Shown here one piece after another: positions 53,424 to 62,409 of a DNA stretch of 64,000 nt (positions within the stretch are counted from its first letter, which is position 1; the number at the start of each line of letters is the position of its first letter). The DNA lies in contig JBAUID010000072.1 in assembly GCA_049680625.1 (NCBI GenBank), forward strand, positions 1 through 64,000, written 5' to 3'. A model generated the notes under the pieces. The model was not told the DNA's origin, ran no database searches, and worked only from the letters and a program-made list of their open reading frames with translations. Source of the DNA: JAUIAI01 sp049680625. GTDB lineage: Bacteria; Pseudomonadota; Gammaproteobacteria; Burkholderiales; Burkholderiaceae_E. Made by a program: the position numbers and the translations under genes.

Positions 53424-54519
53424 CGATGTACGACATCTCGATTTTGCGAAGCACCGATGTTTCGGATGAGCGTATTTCAGAGTAGCGGTCATCACGCCGT
53501 ACCCACAGGTGACTGATCGCTGCGCTGATCTGATCGTCACTATAGTCACCGCGAAGCAAGCTGCGTAAATCGTGGCCTTCTGTGGCAAACAAACACGTAT
53601 ACAAACGCCCCTCGGTCGACAGGCGCGCGCGTGAGCAGTCCGAACAAAACGGCTCGGTCACCGATGAAATAACACCGATTTCACCACCGCCATCCGCATA
53701 GCGCCAGCGGTTGGCAACTTCGCCCGGGTAGTTTGGATCAACGGCTTGCAGCCCGAGGGCATCATTAATACGGGACACAATTTCTGCGCTCGGCACAACG
53801 TCGTCCATCCGCCAGCCATTGGAGGCACCAACATCCATGAACTCGATAAAACGCACGATATGGCCACTACCCTTGAAATACCGGGCCATTGGAACGATCT
53901 GGTTGTCATTGACCCCACGCTTAACGACCATATTGATCTTAATAGGGTTCAAGCCCGCGGCAGCCGCCGCATCGATACCTTTTAAAACGTCAGCAACTGG
54001 AAAGTCGACGTCGTTCATTTGCCGGAAGATTGTATCGTCCAGGGCGTCCAGGCTGACTGTGATGCGGGTTAACCCGGCGTCGGCGAGAGCCTTGGCCTTT
54101 AACGGCAAAATTGATGCGTTGGTGGTCAGGGTGAGGTCTAGCGGGTCGCCGGCTGCCGTCTTAATGCTCGCCAGGCGGGATATCAGTTTTTCGATATGTT
54201 TGCGCAGTAACGGCTCGCCGCCGGTAAGCCGGATTTTTTCTACCCCGTGGGCAGCAAACAACCGGACCAGGCGTTCAATTTCTTCAAAGCTGAGCAGGGA
54301 GTTCTGCGGAAGGAATTGGTAGTCCCGCCCGAAGACCGACTTTGGCATGCAATAAGTGCAGCGAAAATTACAGCGGTCAGTGACGGAAATTCTTAAGTCA
54401 TGCAGGCGCCTGCCGCGGACATCACCTAACAGCCCCGACGCGGCCGGGGCGTCGACCGGAATCGTGGGCAGTTCAGCATGATATCGGGCTTCTGCAATGG
54501 GAATAACAGGTTTTGACAT
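53416..54519 (-). CDS. moaA: GTP 3',8-cyclase MoaA
   Basis: Radical SAM enzyme making the first molybdopterin intermediate. The SAM cluster CNFRCTYC lies at residues 50-57, the substrate cluster Cys residues in PFCSDCSRARLS and further on in LYTCLFA. The C-terminus ends Ser-Tyr-Ile-Gly-Gly, the Gly-Gly tail required for activity. Length 367 is slightly long because of about 35 extra N-terminal residues. It heads the cluster moaA-fdhD-mobA-moeA with overlaps at every junction. Confidence 0.93.
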   Translation of the reverse strand: MSKPVIPIAEARYHAELPTIPVDAPAASGLLGDVRGRRLHDLRISVTDRCNFRCTYCMPKSVFGRDYQFLPQNSLLSFEEIERLVRLFAAHGVEKIRLTGGEPLLRKHIEKLISRLASIKTAAGDPLDLTLTTNASILPLKAKALADAGLTRITVSLDALDDTIFRQMNDVDFPVADVLKGIDAAAAAGLNPIKINMVVKRGVNDNQIVPMARYFKGSGHIVRFIEFMDVGASNGWRMDDVVPSAEIVSRINDALGLQAVDPNYPGEVANRWRYADGGGEIGVISSVTEPFCSDCSRARLSTEGRLYTCLFATEGHDLRSLLRGDYSDDQISAAISHLWVRRDDRYSEIRSSETSVLRKIEMSYIGG

Positions 54520-54616
54520 GATTCATTTTCCTATGGACAGCAATCGTATCAACTCCCCGCTCTGGAACCCAGGATCCGTTCGCCGAATAGGGGAATAATT
54601 GTCGAATTCGCGCAGA

Positions 54617-54853
54617 TCAGTCCTCAGGCAGGGCCTCAAAAGCTCTTCTCTTATCGTCAAACCATTGCTCCATTGCATCGGGTTTTTGCATCAGTGCTTT
54701 CATGGTCGCCATGGCTTTTAAGTGGTCCGGGTCTGCCTGTTCGAACATCTCTTTGCCATGCTGCTGGCTCATTTGTGCGATTTCCTCAAAGGTTGAGGCA
54801 GAAAATGTCTTGTCACATGCGCCACCAAGTTGCTGACACGTCATTGATTTCAT
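54617..54853 (-). CDS. DUF1059 small protein
   Basis: From ATG 54853 (AGGAGA ribosome-binding site) it has 78 residues and begins MKSMTCQQLGGACDKTF, with conserved Cys residues, followed by SASTFEEIAQMSQQHGKEMF and a helical tail. This is the DUF1059 pattern of small, possibly metal-binding or stress proteins. The frame extends to 54904, but that part lacks the family start. It stands alone between moaA and the acyl-CoA dehydrogenase promoter region. Confidence 0.78.
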   Translation of the reverse strand: MKSMTCQQLGGACDKTFSASTFEEIAQMSQQHGKEMFEQADPDHLKAMATMKALMQKPDAMEQWFDDKRRAFEALPED

Positions 54854-54943
54854 GCTTGTCTCCTGAAATACCGGGGGCCAACGCGGGCATACTGCTAAGC
54901 TCACGCCTAAGTCTGCTGTCTGTTATCAGCTTCGTAAAGCCGC

Positions 54944-54979
54944 ATTAGTAAACCAGTACTAACAAAGTATATTAGTAAA
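54944..54979 (+). promoter_or_regulatory. Operator-like repeats upstream of the acyl-CoA dehydrogenase
   Basis: TTAGTA (54945-54950) faces TACTAA (54957-54962), an inverted repeat with 6-bp spacer, and a further ATTAGTAAA (54971-54979) repeats the first arm's sequence 27 bp on. The 75 bp up to the ATG are AT-rich. This is typical of a regulator binding site near a promoter; the regulator is unknown. Confidence 0.5.
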
Positions 54980-55017
54980 GTCTGTCGATAAATTTAATAA
55001 TTTAAACGTAAAGAGTA

Positions 55018-56226
55018 ATGTATTTGATGAATAAGTCCCTGGAAAACGCCGCCATAACCGAGCGTGCAGGCGAGATTGCCAGCCGGGTAGAAAGCTTTGT
55101 CCGTAACGTGGTTGCACCTTTTGAGAAGGACTCCCGTCTGGGTAGCCATGGCCCTGAAGATTCTTTGGTTCGTGAACTGAAAGATCTGGCGCGCAAGGCT
55201 GGGGTATTGACCCCGCACATCCTCGCTGATGGCAGTCATTTGAGCCACCGGGAGACCGCTGCGGTACTGATTCGATCCGGCCTGTCACCGTTGGGGCCGA
55301 TTGCCTGTAATACGGCAGCGCCTGATGAGGGCAATATGTATCTGCTTGGCAAAGTGGCCAGTCCACAGTTGAAGGATAGGTTTCTGAATCCACTGGTGGC
55401 AGGTGAAGCCCGCTCTGCGTTTTTTATGACCGAGCCCGCGCAAGACGGTGGTGCCGGATCTGATCCGTCAATGATGCTGACCACCTGTCGGCGTGAGGGC
55501 GATCAGTGGGTTATCAACGGACGCAAGACGTATATTACCGGCGCTGACGGTGCCGGGGTGGGCATTGTGATGGCCAAATCAGACGACGGGGCGTGTATGT
55601 TTTTGGTCGATCTGCCCGACCCGGCAATTCAAATCGAACGGGTGATGAATACGATTGACAGCTCGATGCCGGGTGGCCATGCCGTTGTGCGGATCGACAA
55701 CTTACGGGTACCGGCTAACCAGATGCTAGGGGAGAGCGGGGAAGGATTCAAATACGCCCAGGTACGCCTGGCACCAGCCCGGTTAACGCACTGCATGCGC
55801 TGGCTTGGTGCCTGTGTTCGCGCGCATGAAATTGCAACCGACTATGCGAACCGGCGAATGGCTTTTGGCAAAAACCTGATCGACCATGAAGGGGTGGGTT
55901 TTATGCTGGCTGACAATAAGCTCGACCTGAAGCAGGCCGAGTTAATGACGTATTGGTGTGCGGACGTGCTGGACAGCGGTGCTTATGGCACTACCGAAAG
56001 TTCGATGGCCAAGGTGGCCGTTTCGGAAGCCCTGATGCGGGTGGCGGATCGTTGTGTGCAAGTGATGGGCGGGCAGGGTGTAACGGCGGACACGATCGTG
56101 GAACAAGTGTTTCGCGAGATTCGGGCCTTTCGCATTTACGACGGGCCAACCGAAGTGCACAAATGGAGTCTGGCCAACAAGATTAAGCGTGACTGGACCA
56201 AGGCGAATCCAGCAGCGAGCACCTGA
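55018..56226 (+). CDS. Acyl-CoA dehydrogenase family protein
   Basis: FAD-dependent dehydrogenase of about 402 residues. FFMTEPAQDGGAGSDPSMML and VINGRKTYITGADG are the flavin/substrate domain motifs; the C-terminal helix domain has QVMGGQGVTADTIVEQVFRE and IYDGPTEVHKWSLA. The pattern resembles the ACAD10/11 group. Starts at 55018 or 55027 are both possible. A thioesterase gene follows by 2 bp, so the pair probably degrades or edits an acyl-CoA. Confidence 0.85.
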   Translation: MYLMNKSLENAAITERAGEIASRVESFVRNVVAPFEKDSRLGSHGPEDSLVRELKDLARKAGVLTPHILADGSHLSHRETAAVLIRSGLSPLGPIACNTAAPDEGNMYLLGKVASPQLKDRFLNPLVAGEARSAFFMTEPAQDGGAGSDPSMMLTTCRREGDQWVINGRKTYITGADGAGVGIVMAKSDDGACMFLVDLPDPAIQIERVMNTIDSSMPGGHAVVRIDNLRVPANQMLGESGEGFKYAQVRLAPARLTHCMRWLGACVRAHEIATDYANRRMAFGKNLIDHEGVGFMLADNKLDLKQAELMTYWCADVLDSGAYGTTESSMAKVAVSEALMRVADRCVQVMGGQGVTADTIVEQVFREIRAFRIYDGPTEVHKWSLANKIKRDWTKANPAAST

Positions 56227-56227
56227 C

Positions 56228-56659
56228 GTGGATCTTAAAGAACTCAACGGCCGGCAGTTGCTTCAGGCCGTCGCCAGCGGGGAGTTACCCGGCCCCAGGA
56301 TGGCAGAAACAATCCCAATGCAATTCATTGAGATAGGCGAGGGTGAAGTGATGTTTCACGCCACGGCGGATGAGCGACATCTGAACCCGCTTGGCGGTGT
56401 ACACGGCGGCTTTTCGGCGACTGTCCTCGATTCGGTTACCGGCTGCGCCGTGCATACGATGCTGGAGGCCGGCGTGGGCTACGGAACCGTCGAGCTGGAC
56501 GTCAAGATGATGCGTCCGGTGCCCGTCGATACCAAACTCATCGCTCGCGGAAAAGTGCTCAGCCTGACCCGATCGCTGGGTTTCGCCGAAGGTGCGCTCA
56601 CCGATGAGGCCGGCAAACTATTTGCCCATGCCACGGCAACCTGCATGATTATCCGTTAG
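56228..56659 (+). CDS. PaaI-type thioesterase (hot-dog fold)
   Basis: Small thioesterase of 143 residues from GTG 56228, two bases after the dehydrogenase stop; ATG 56189 inside the upstream gene is an alternative. NPLGGVHGGFSATVLDSVTG is the PaaI/4HBT signature, with the Asp on the central helix acting in catalysis, and VELDVKMMRPVPVDTKL follows. It probably releases CoA from a product of the preceding enzyme. Confidence 0.82.
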   Translation: MDLKELNGRQLLQAVASGELPGPRMAETIPMQFIEIGEGEVMFHATADERHLNPLGGVHGGFSATVLDSVTGCAVHTMLEAGVGYGTVELDVKMMRPVPVDTKLIARGKVLSLTRSLGFAEGALTDEAGKLFAHATATCMIIR

Positions 56660-56707
56660 CCTCCGGGTTGTTTTCCGGCGGTTGATTCACTGACGGGTCT
56701 GCGCTGG

Positions 56708-57832
56708 TCAGTGCTCATCAGGCAGATCCGGCTGCGAAGTCGACGAACTTTGTGCACTGCCTTTGCCAGTACTCTCGCGTACGATGATCTCGTATTCGAG
56801 TTTGACTATCTGCGCTGGCAACGTATCGCCATTGACACGGGCTGCAAGTGAATCGTGAACAATTCTCCCCACCGCATGTCCAATCGCAGTGCAGCCAACC
56901 TTAACAGTGGTAATGGATGGCTGATTACTGGCGGCAATTTCGGAGTCGCCAAAGCCGGCAATTGCGACCCGGCCCGGTACGTCCCATCCGCGTCTTGCGC
57001 ACTCAGTAATTGCGCCAAAAGCACACGAATCGGACACGCATACCACTGCATCAGTGTCAGGCCACTTCTCAAGAGTCTGAACAATCGCCAGGGCACCTTG
57101 TTTCATTGAAATCGGTGGCTCTCCGAAACTGATCACGCGATCGGTTGGCAGCCCCAGTTCTGTTGTTGTCTGAACAAAACCCTGGAGCCTGTCGGCGCCA
57201 CGGGTTTGTTGATTGCTTGTGCCGCCAATAAAACCTATTTTCCGGTAACCCGAATTTTGTAACGTACGAACCATGTCACCACAGGCCTGCGCGTTGGAGA
57301 AGCCGACAACGTGATCGATCGGGTCTGTGGGTGAGTCCCACATCTGAATGACTGGTCCATCGTAATTGCCCAGCAGTCTTCGCGTTAGCTCCGTATGATT
57401 GTTCCCGGTGATAATCACCGCTTCCGGGCGTCGCTGAAGCATCGTTTTAACCAGCGATTCTTCGGCTTCAATCGAATAATCAGTGTAACTCAGCAGTAAC
57501 TGTAATCCAGACGCTTGCAATACTTCCGAGATGGCGTGAACCGTTTCGGAAAAATTGGAGTTGTTCAGCGACGGCACGAGACAAGCGACAAACCCGCTGC
57601 GTCCTGTCGATAGCGCGCCCGCGGACAGATCCAGGACGTAGCCCATATCGTCAACGGCTGTCTCTACCCTGGCGCGTGTTGCCCGGGAGACCAGGTGCGG
57701 ATTGCGAAGAGCCCGCGAGACTGTCATCGTCGAAACCCCCGCTTGCCGGGCGACGTCGATCATCGTGGTTGCGGGTGTCGTTTCTGCCTTTTTTCCCACT
57801 GATACCCCGACTATTGCAAAGGCCCGCATCAT
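56708..57832 (-). CDS. LacI/GntR-type transcriptional regulator
   Basis: The 374-residue protein has an N-terminal helix-turn-helix with MIDVARQAGVSTMTVSRALR, then a hinge helix with LSAGALSTGRSG and a periplasmic-binding-like core of about 280 residues. The ligand pocket and dimerisation parts are complete. An extra 20 residues precede the usual start; ATG 57763 would remove them. The nearest resemblance is to GntR-type sugar acid regulators. No sugar genes are adjacent, so targets are unknown. Confidence 0.85.
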   Translation of the reverse strand: MMRAFAIVGVSVGKKAETTPATTMIDVARQAGVSTMTVSRALRNPHLVSRATRARVETAVDDMGYVLDLSAGALSTGRSGFVACLVPSLNNSNFSETVHAISEVLQASGLQLLLSYTDYSIEAEESLVKTMLQRRPEAVIITGNNHTELTRRLLGNYDGPVIQMWDSPTDPIDHVVGFSNAQACGDMVRTLQNSGYRKIGFIGGTSNQQTRGADRLQGFVQTTTELGLPTDRVISFGEPPISMKQGALAIVQTLEKWPDTDAVVCVSDSCAFGAITECARRGWDVPGRVAIAGFGDSEIAASNQPSITTVKVGCTAIGHAVGRIVHDSLAARVNGDTLPAQIVKLEYEIIVRESTGKGSAQSSSTSQPDLPDEH

Positions 57833-57944
57833 CAGCCCGGGTGGGCCGAAATTTCAGGCATGATTTCATACGATGGTATCGGTAACATCTGACGCTATCA
57901 AGCAACAATCAAGCGGTAATCTCGACGCGATTCAAGTGAGTATT

Positions 57945-58008
57945 AGCTTCAGAACCTCCGAGCTTCAGAACCGCCGAGCTTCAGAACCTCCGAGCTTCAG
58001 ATCCACCG
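57945..58008. repeat. Four 16-bp tandem repeats
   Basis: AGCTTCAGAACCTCCG is present at 57945-57960, with copies at 57961-57976 (one change), 57977-57992 (identical) and 57993-58008 (two changes). It lies between the LacI-type gene and the 3' end of the eptA-like gene. The array ends 12 bp before the eptA stop codon. Confidence 0.9.
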
Positions 58009-58019
58009 AGCCTCCGAGC

Positions 58020-59645
58020 CTACGGTGGAGTCCTGAACAGGTTTCGTGTCGGGTCGTACGCGCTGCTGGTCAGGCCCAGTGCGCCAATTATGCTGTGGAA
58101 AATATGCTCATGGGCATTCGAGTCGCGCAGGCGCATTTGTGCGGGATTTGACTGGCTTTGCATTTTAAATGCCTGCGACATCCAGACGATCATTGGAATG
58201 ACGGTTTGTTCCTCTGGGGCGATTGCCATTGGTGTTCCGTGCAAGTACAAACCATGTTCACCAAGCGACTCTCCGTGATCAGAAACGTAAATCAATACTG
58301 ACGCGATATCTGCGCGTTCGCGAAGTTTGTCAATCAATCGGTGCAGTAGGAAATCGGTATAGAGGACGGTGTTGTCGTAAGCATTAATCAACGACTGCCG
58401 GCTGCAATTAACTAACTGCACGGTCTCACAGGTTGGCGTAAAGCGGGTGAATCCCGGTGGAATTTTTTTTGCATAAGCAGGGCCGTGGCTGCCGGTAGGA
58501 TGTAGTACCAAAAGTGATTTCCCGGTTTGCATGCTGTCAAGCCGCCTATCGATATCGGACAGTAATACCTCATCGAAACGGCAGTGTTCGCCAGCGCAGC
58601 CCTGGCGCAATTGGTTTGCGCCACGTTTAAGTCTGCGAGGCATCGGCGGTTCACCAGAATTATTCGAAAGCCACTGCACTTGAACGTTGTGGCGGTCGAA
58701 ATAAACCGGCAGGCTTTCCGTTTGTTCTCTGAACGAATAGGCCTTCTTGCGCGGCGTCATCATGCATTGAATAGCCGCTGTCGTGTAAGTAGCGCAGCTC
58801 CTGGCGTTCTTTATTGGCACGACATCAGAACGCGACAATAACGGATTTGTTTGTCGGGCATAGCCGTAAATCGAAAAATTTGCTGCGCGCGCCGATTCAC
58901 CGATAACAAGGACAACCAGGCGCTGCCTTGGGTCAACAACATGAAGTGCCGGGAGAGGTTGTACCCGCTGCTTCTTCACCCAGATGCGCTGCTGGTATCG
59001 AACGGAGTTGACCAGGTATGACCAGGGCATCATTAGTGCGCCGACGGTTTTTAAATGATGATCGAACCATAGCCATGTTCGTGCATTCGTATAAACAACA
59101 ATGCTGAACCCAATCACAATGCTCAAGATCAGCACCAGTTTGTTGCGCATCGAGCTGGATCGACTGGGTGTCAGCAACAAGAGAACACTAGGGGTCAGGC
59201 CAAATACCACCAGGTACATTGCCAGGTCGAGATGCGCTAGTTCCAGCGCTTCTGCCGGATTTGTGTTGAAAAAGTTGCCCATCATTGTGCGATCGAGAAC
59301 CACTTTGTAACTCGCGACAAAATACAAGGCCACCGCATTAGCGTGGAAAATGAGTATCGCGACTATCAGCATCAGCCTGTGTGACAAGAGGCTGACTAGG
59401 CTCAGCATTAACGCCGTTGTACAAAACACAAGGGTGAACAAAGTGACCAGAATTGCGATTGCCTGAAATCCGCGCAATTCGAGGTTCTGCACTGCATAGT
59501 TGTAAAGAGGCCATTGATACAGCAGTGCATTAACCAATGCGATACCAGGCACCACTGTGGTAGTTGTCGGCGACCGTGATATGCCGACGGTTGACGGCAT
59601 TGACGGCATTGACTGCATTGGTGGCATTGATGGTATTGATGGCAT
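58020..59645 (-). CDS. eptA: Lipid A phosphoethanolamine transferase, EptA-like
   Basis: Inner-membrane enzyme of 541 residues adding phosphoethanolamine to lipid A. Five N-terminal helices are followed by a periplasmic alkaline-phosphatase-like domain. The catalytic Thr lies in ARSCATYTTAAIQCMM (CAT in place of the usual CGT); metal ligands are in VIGESARAANFS, THE-like SHGPAY and DHGESLGEHGLY. An AAGGG site 6 bp before ATG 59645 supports that start, which adds a Met-Pro-Ser repeat. It follows the PAP2 gene by 2 bp. Family activity lowers sensitivity to cationic peptides. Confidence 0.87.
   Translation of the reverse strand: MPSIPSMPPMQSMPSMPSTVGISRSPTTTTVVPGIALVNALLYQWPLYNYAVQNLELRGFQAIAILVTLFTLVFCTTALMLSLVSLLSHRLMLIVAILIFHANAVALYFVASYKVVLDRTMMGNFFNTNPAEALELAHLDLAMYLVVFGLTPSVLLLLTPSRSSSMRNKLVLILSIVIGFSIVVYTNARTWLWFDHHLKTVGALMMPWSYLVNSVRYQQRIWVKKQRVQPLPALHVVDPRQRLVVLVIGESARAANFSIYGYARQTNPLLSRSDVVPIKNARSCATYTTAAIQCMMTPRKKAYSFREQTESLPVYFDRHNVQVQWLSNNSGEPPMPRRLKRGANQLRQGCAGEHCRFDEVLLSDIDRRLDSMQTGKSLLVLHPTGSHGPAYAKKIPPGFTRFTPTCETVQLVNCSRQSLINAYDNTVLYTDFLLHRLIDKLRERADIASVLIYVSDHGESLGEHGLYLHGTPMAIAPEEQTVIPMIVWMSQAFKMQSQSNPAQMRLRDSNAHEHIFHSIIGALGLTSSAYDPTRNLFRTPP
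59592..59645 (-). repeat. 9-bp repeats at the eptA N-terminus
   Basis: Six 9-bp units (consensus ATGCCATCA on the minus strand) encode repeated Met-Pro-Ser. Four contain in-frame ATG codons, so copy-number change would alter length without a frameshift. Confidence 0.75.
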
Positions 59646-59647
59646 GG

Positions 59648-60265
59648 TCAGCCCTTATTGTCCGGGTTGGCGCGAAACGCAGAGGTAATCGGTAGTGTTG
59701 TGATGACACCGAGCAGTGCCCCTGCAAACACGGCCGAAACGGTGTGTTCGCCGTACCCAATGCGCGTGACCATAGTCAGTATCAGGATAGGCAACAAATA
59801 CCACAGGTGTCGCGGCCCATAACGGCGACTAACAAAAGCGGTCGCACAGGAAGCCATTGAAGAGTGACCGGAGGGCATGTTGTGTTTACTTTGTTCGCCC
59901 CATGGTCGTTGCCCAAGTCGGCGTCCGGCGCTGGTTCGATGATTTAGTACCCGTTTCAGACCATGGGTTGCCGTCATCGTGGTAATACCGACCAAGAGCA
60001 GTTGTTTTATACCGTGTTTATCGCGCAGCAAAAAAGGCAGGGCTATCTGCACGCCCGTATTCACAAAACGCAGGTAATTTTCAGTGGTGTGAAAAACGGC
60101 GGTCGGTACCCGGTGAACCGCGGGAATCGCACAAGGGGCAACTGAGACCGGTTTGCAATTTGCGTAATGAGAAAGATCGCTTGGATAGATGGCAATCAGC
60201 ATTAATGCGAAGCTGGCCGCGACCATGGGCCGATGCTGAGTGAGTCTGTGCTTGGCAAGCTTCAC
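59648..60265 (-). CDS. lpxE: PAP2-family phosphatase, LpxE-like
   Basis: Membrane phosphatase of 205 residues with a Lys-rich start and several helices. PAP2 motifs are K/R in LKRVLNHRT (motif 1), PSGHSSM (motif 2) and RIGYGEHTVSA (motif 3). Motif 3 keeps the Arg and His, but the usual Asp four residues after the His is Ala. Placement directly before eptA suggests lipid A 1-dephosphorylation before phosphoethanolamine addition, as in Helicobacter. The start is the first ATG, with an acceptable leader. Confidence 0.8.
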   Translation of the reverse strand: MKLAKHRLTQHRPMVAASFALMLIAIYPSDLSHYANCKPVSVAPCAIPAVHRVPTAVFHTTENYLRFVNTGVQIALPFLLRDKHGIKQLLLVGITTMTATHGLKRVLNHRTSAGRRLGQRPWGEQSKHNMPSGHSSMASCATAFVSRRYGPRHLWYLLPILILTMVTRIGYGEHTVSAVFAGALLGVITTLPITSAFRANPDNKG

Positions 60266-60528
60266 TGGGTTGACTCCTCGTTTGTCTATCCAGTGCGATA
60301 TTGACCAGCGAAGCTGAAGAATGGTTTAAAGAAACTCTAAGACAAGCTGAAAATGGCGAAGGCACATCAGGTGCCGACAGGTATAGCTTTCGGCCGGCGC
60401 CGGTTGTTGACCGGGCAGGTTACGCAGGTTTATCGCCGATACCGTAAAATCGCGGCAATGCGAACTTTGCCTTTTCTCTCCCGTGCCAGGATGCCTGCGT
60501 TGTCGTGCTGTTCTGAGGCAAGCAAGCG

Positions 60529-61566
60529 GTGACGACTACCGCCACGCCTAAAGAGAACACCCGGTTGCCGATAGTTCTTACGGTTGCATTGCTAATAGCG
60601 GTTCTCGTGCTGATTATTGCTTATGCCTGGGGCGCGGGTTCTTACGGCCTGAGCTATTCGCAAATGCTTGATGCGCTAATTGCCAGGGCACAAGGCCTAC
60701 CCGCACCCGATCCCCAAATTGATGCGGTCTTATTCAAGATACGTCTTCCGCGAATTGCCGCAGCGTTGCTAGTCGGTGCTGCGCTGGCAGTAGCGGGTAC
60801 GGTTTATCAGGGATTGTTCCGCAACCCACTGGTTTCGCCGGACATTCTGGGTGTGTCGGCCGGTGCCGGCCTTGGCGCTGTGGGCGCAATTTTATTTGGG
60901 CAGCCAGCGCCGGTCATCCAGTTGTTTGCGTTTTTAGGTGGAATCACGACGGTGACGCTTGTGTACTGGGTGGCTAAGTCTGTCCGCCATCATGAGCCGA
61001 CCCTCGTTCTCGTATTGTCGGGGGTTGTCCTCGGTGCCCTCGCCGGTGCATTGATTTCGCTGGTCAAGGTTCTGGCAGATCCGTACAACCAATTACCATC
61101 CATTACCTACTGGTTGCTTGGTTCCCTCAATGGCGTCAGTGGGCAGACGGTTCTCACCGTATTACCAGCAATCTGCCTTGGATTGGTGCCGCTCGTGTTA
61201 TTGCGATGGCGGATGAATCTGATGTCTGTTGGCGAAGATGAAGCTGCTGCCATGGGGCTGTCTACCGCACGTATGCGCATCATCTTTATTGTCGCAGCCA
61301 CTCTGATCACGTCTGCCGCCGTTGCAATTGCCGGTATCGTCGGTTGGATTGGTCTTGTGATCCCCCATATTGCGCGACTGCTTGTTGGTCCGGATTTCAC
61401 CCGACTGCTGCCAGTTGCATTAATTTTGGGGGCTGCTTATTTGCTGCTGGTTGATACACTGGCTCGCAGTCTGGCGGTGGTTGAAGCACCGCTTGGCGTA
61501 CTGACTGCTTTGCTTGGTGCACCGGTATTTATCTACTTACTGTTTAGCGGGCGCCGCGGATGGTAA
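60529..61566 (+). CDS. FecCD-family ABC transporter permease
   Basis: Inner-membrane permease of 345 residues with about ten helices, of the type importing iron-siderophores, haem or cobalamin. VLFKIRLPRIAAALLVGAAL near residue 65, GVSAGAGLGAVGAILFG near 110 and GWIGLVIPHIARLLVG near 265 are diagnostic. Start is GTG 60529. It overlaps the ATPase gene by 7 bp. There is no binding protein or TonB receptor in the window beside it. Confidence 0.9.
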   Translation: MTTTATPKENTRLPIVLTVALLIAVLVLIIAYAWGAGSYGLSYSQMLDALIARAQGLPAPDPQIDAVLFKIRLPRIAAALLVGAALAVAGTVYQGLFRNPLVSPDILGVSAGAGLGAVGAILFGQPAPVIQLFAFLGGITTVTLVYWVAKSVRHHEPTLVLVLSGVVLGALAGALISLVKVLADPYNQLPSITYWLLGSLNGVSGQTVLTVLPAICLGLVPLVLLRWRMNLMSVGEDEAAAMGLSTARMRIIFIVAATLITSAAVAIAGIVGWIGLVIPHIARLLVGPDFTRLLPVALILGAAYLLLVDTLARSLAVVEAPLGVLTALLGAPVFIYLLFSGRRGW

Positions 61567-62342
61567 GCCTGTTACGCTGCCAGGGCCTGGCTATCGGATA
61601 CTCTGGTCAGACAATTGGTGCCGACATCAATCTGCAGTTGGTGGCCGGTGAAGTAATGGCGTTGCTGGGCCCCAATGGTTGCGGTAAGACAACTTTGTTT
61701 CGAACCCTGTTGGGCCTGATTCCGGCAAAACAAGGTGCGGTTCTTATCGACGACCGTCCCCTGGTTGACCTGAGCCGGCGCGATATTGCGCGCCGCATTG
61801 CCTATGTTCCACAGGCCCAGCAGGGCAGTTTTTCTTATACCGTCATGGATATCGTTGTGATGGGCCGTGCCGCTTGGCGGCCGGTATTCTCAGGGCCGGC
61901 TGAGGCGGACAAAAAAATTGCCCGGCAGGCACTTGCCCAACTAAATATTGAATCACTGGCCGAACGCGAGTACCAGCGTTTGTCGGGTGGGCAACGTCAA
62001 CTGGTACTAATTGCACGGGCGCTTGCGCAGCAAGCCGCCGTTATTGTTATGGACGAACCAACGGCCAGCCTCGATTTTGGCAATCAGAGCCTGGTGATTG
62101 ACAAAGTCAGAGCACTGGCCGATTCCGGCCTGGCGATCTTGCTGTCCACCCATGAGCCCGATCACGCCTTTGCCTGTGCCGATCAGGTAGCCTTGATGCG
62201 GAATGGCAGAATTTGTGCACAGGGCAATCCGGCTGATGTATTAACTGACCAAGCCTTGTCCGGGATATACCAGGTGCCGGTGCAGGTTGAGGTTTTGCCG
62301 GATGGACGTCGGGTCTGCCTGACGAAAATTGGCCGGTTATAA
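61560..62342 (+). CDS. FecE-type ABC transporter ATPase
   Basis: ATPase partner of the preceding permease, 260 residues. Walker A GPNGCGKTT, signature LSGGQRQLVL, Walker B VIVMDEPTASLDFG and the switch His in LSTHEPDHA are all intact. The tail with YQVPVQVEVLPDG resembles siderophore/haem ATPases. The open context (ChaN-like protein after it, on the other strand) favours iron or haem import. Confidence 0.9.
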   Translation: MVSLLRCQGLAIGYSGQTIGADINLQLVAGEVMALLGPNGCGKTTLFRTLLGLIPAKQGAVLIDDRPLVDLSRRDIARRIAYVPQAQQGSFSYTVMDIVVMGRAAWRPVFSGPAEADKKIARQALAQLNIESLAEREYQRLSGGQRQLVLIARALAQQAAVIVMDEPTASLDFGNQSLVIDKVRALADSGLAILLSTHEPDHAFACADQVALMRNGRICAQGNPADVLTDQALSGIYQVPVQVEVLPDGRRVCLTKIGRL

Positions 62343-62409
62343 GGTGTTTTCCGGCTTAGGCCTGCGGCGGTGTCAATCACACCACCACGGCACTACCGGT
62401 CGCGACAAC

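Noticed and set aside
53424..53588. Upstream extension of the fdhD frame
   Set aside because: It overlaps moaA and lacks family similarity; GTG 53423 gives the usual short overlap.
57873..58151. 92-codon plus-strand frame between the regulator and eptA
   Set aside because: It is mostly encoded by the 16-bp tandem repeat and the antisense of the eptA end.
60266..60528. Possible cobalamin riboswitch before the FecD-type gene
   Set aside because: No B12-box-like GCCACTG element or fitting stems were found.
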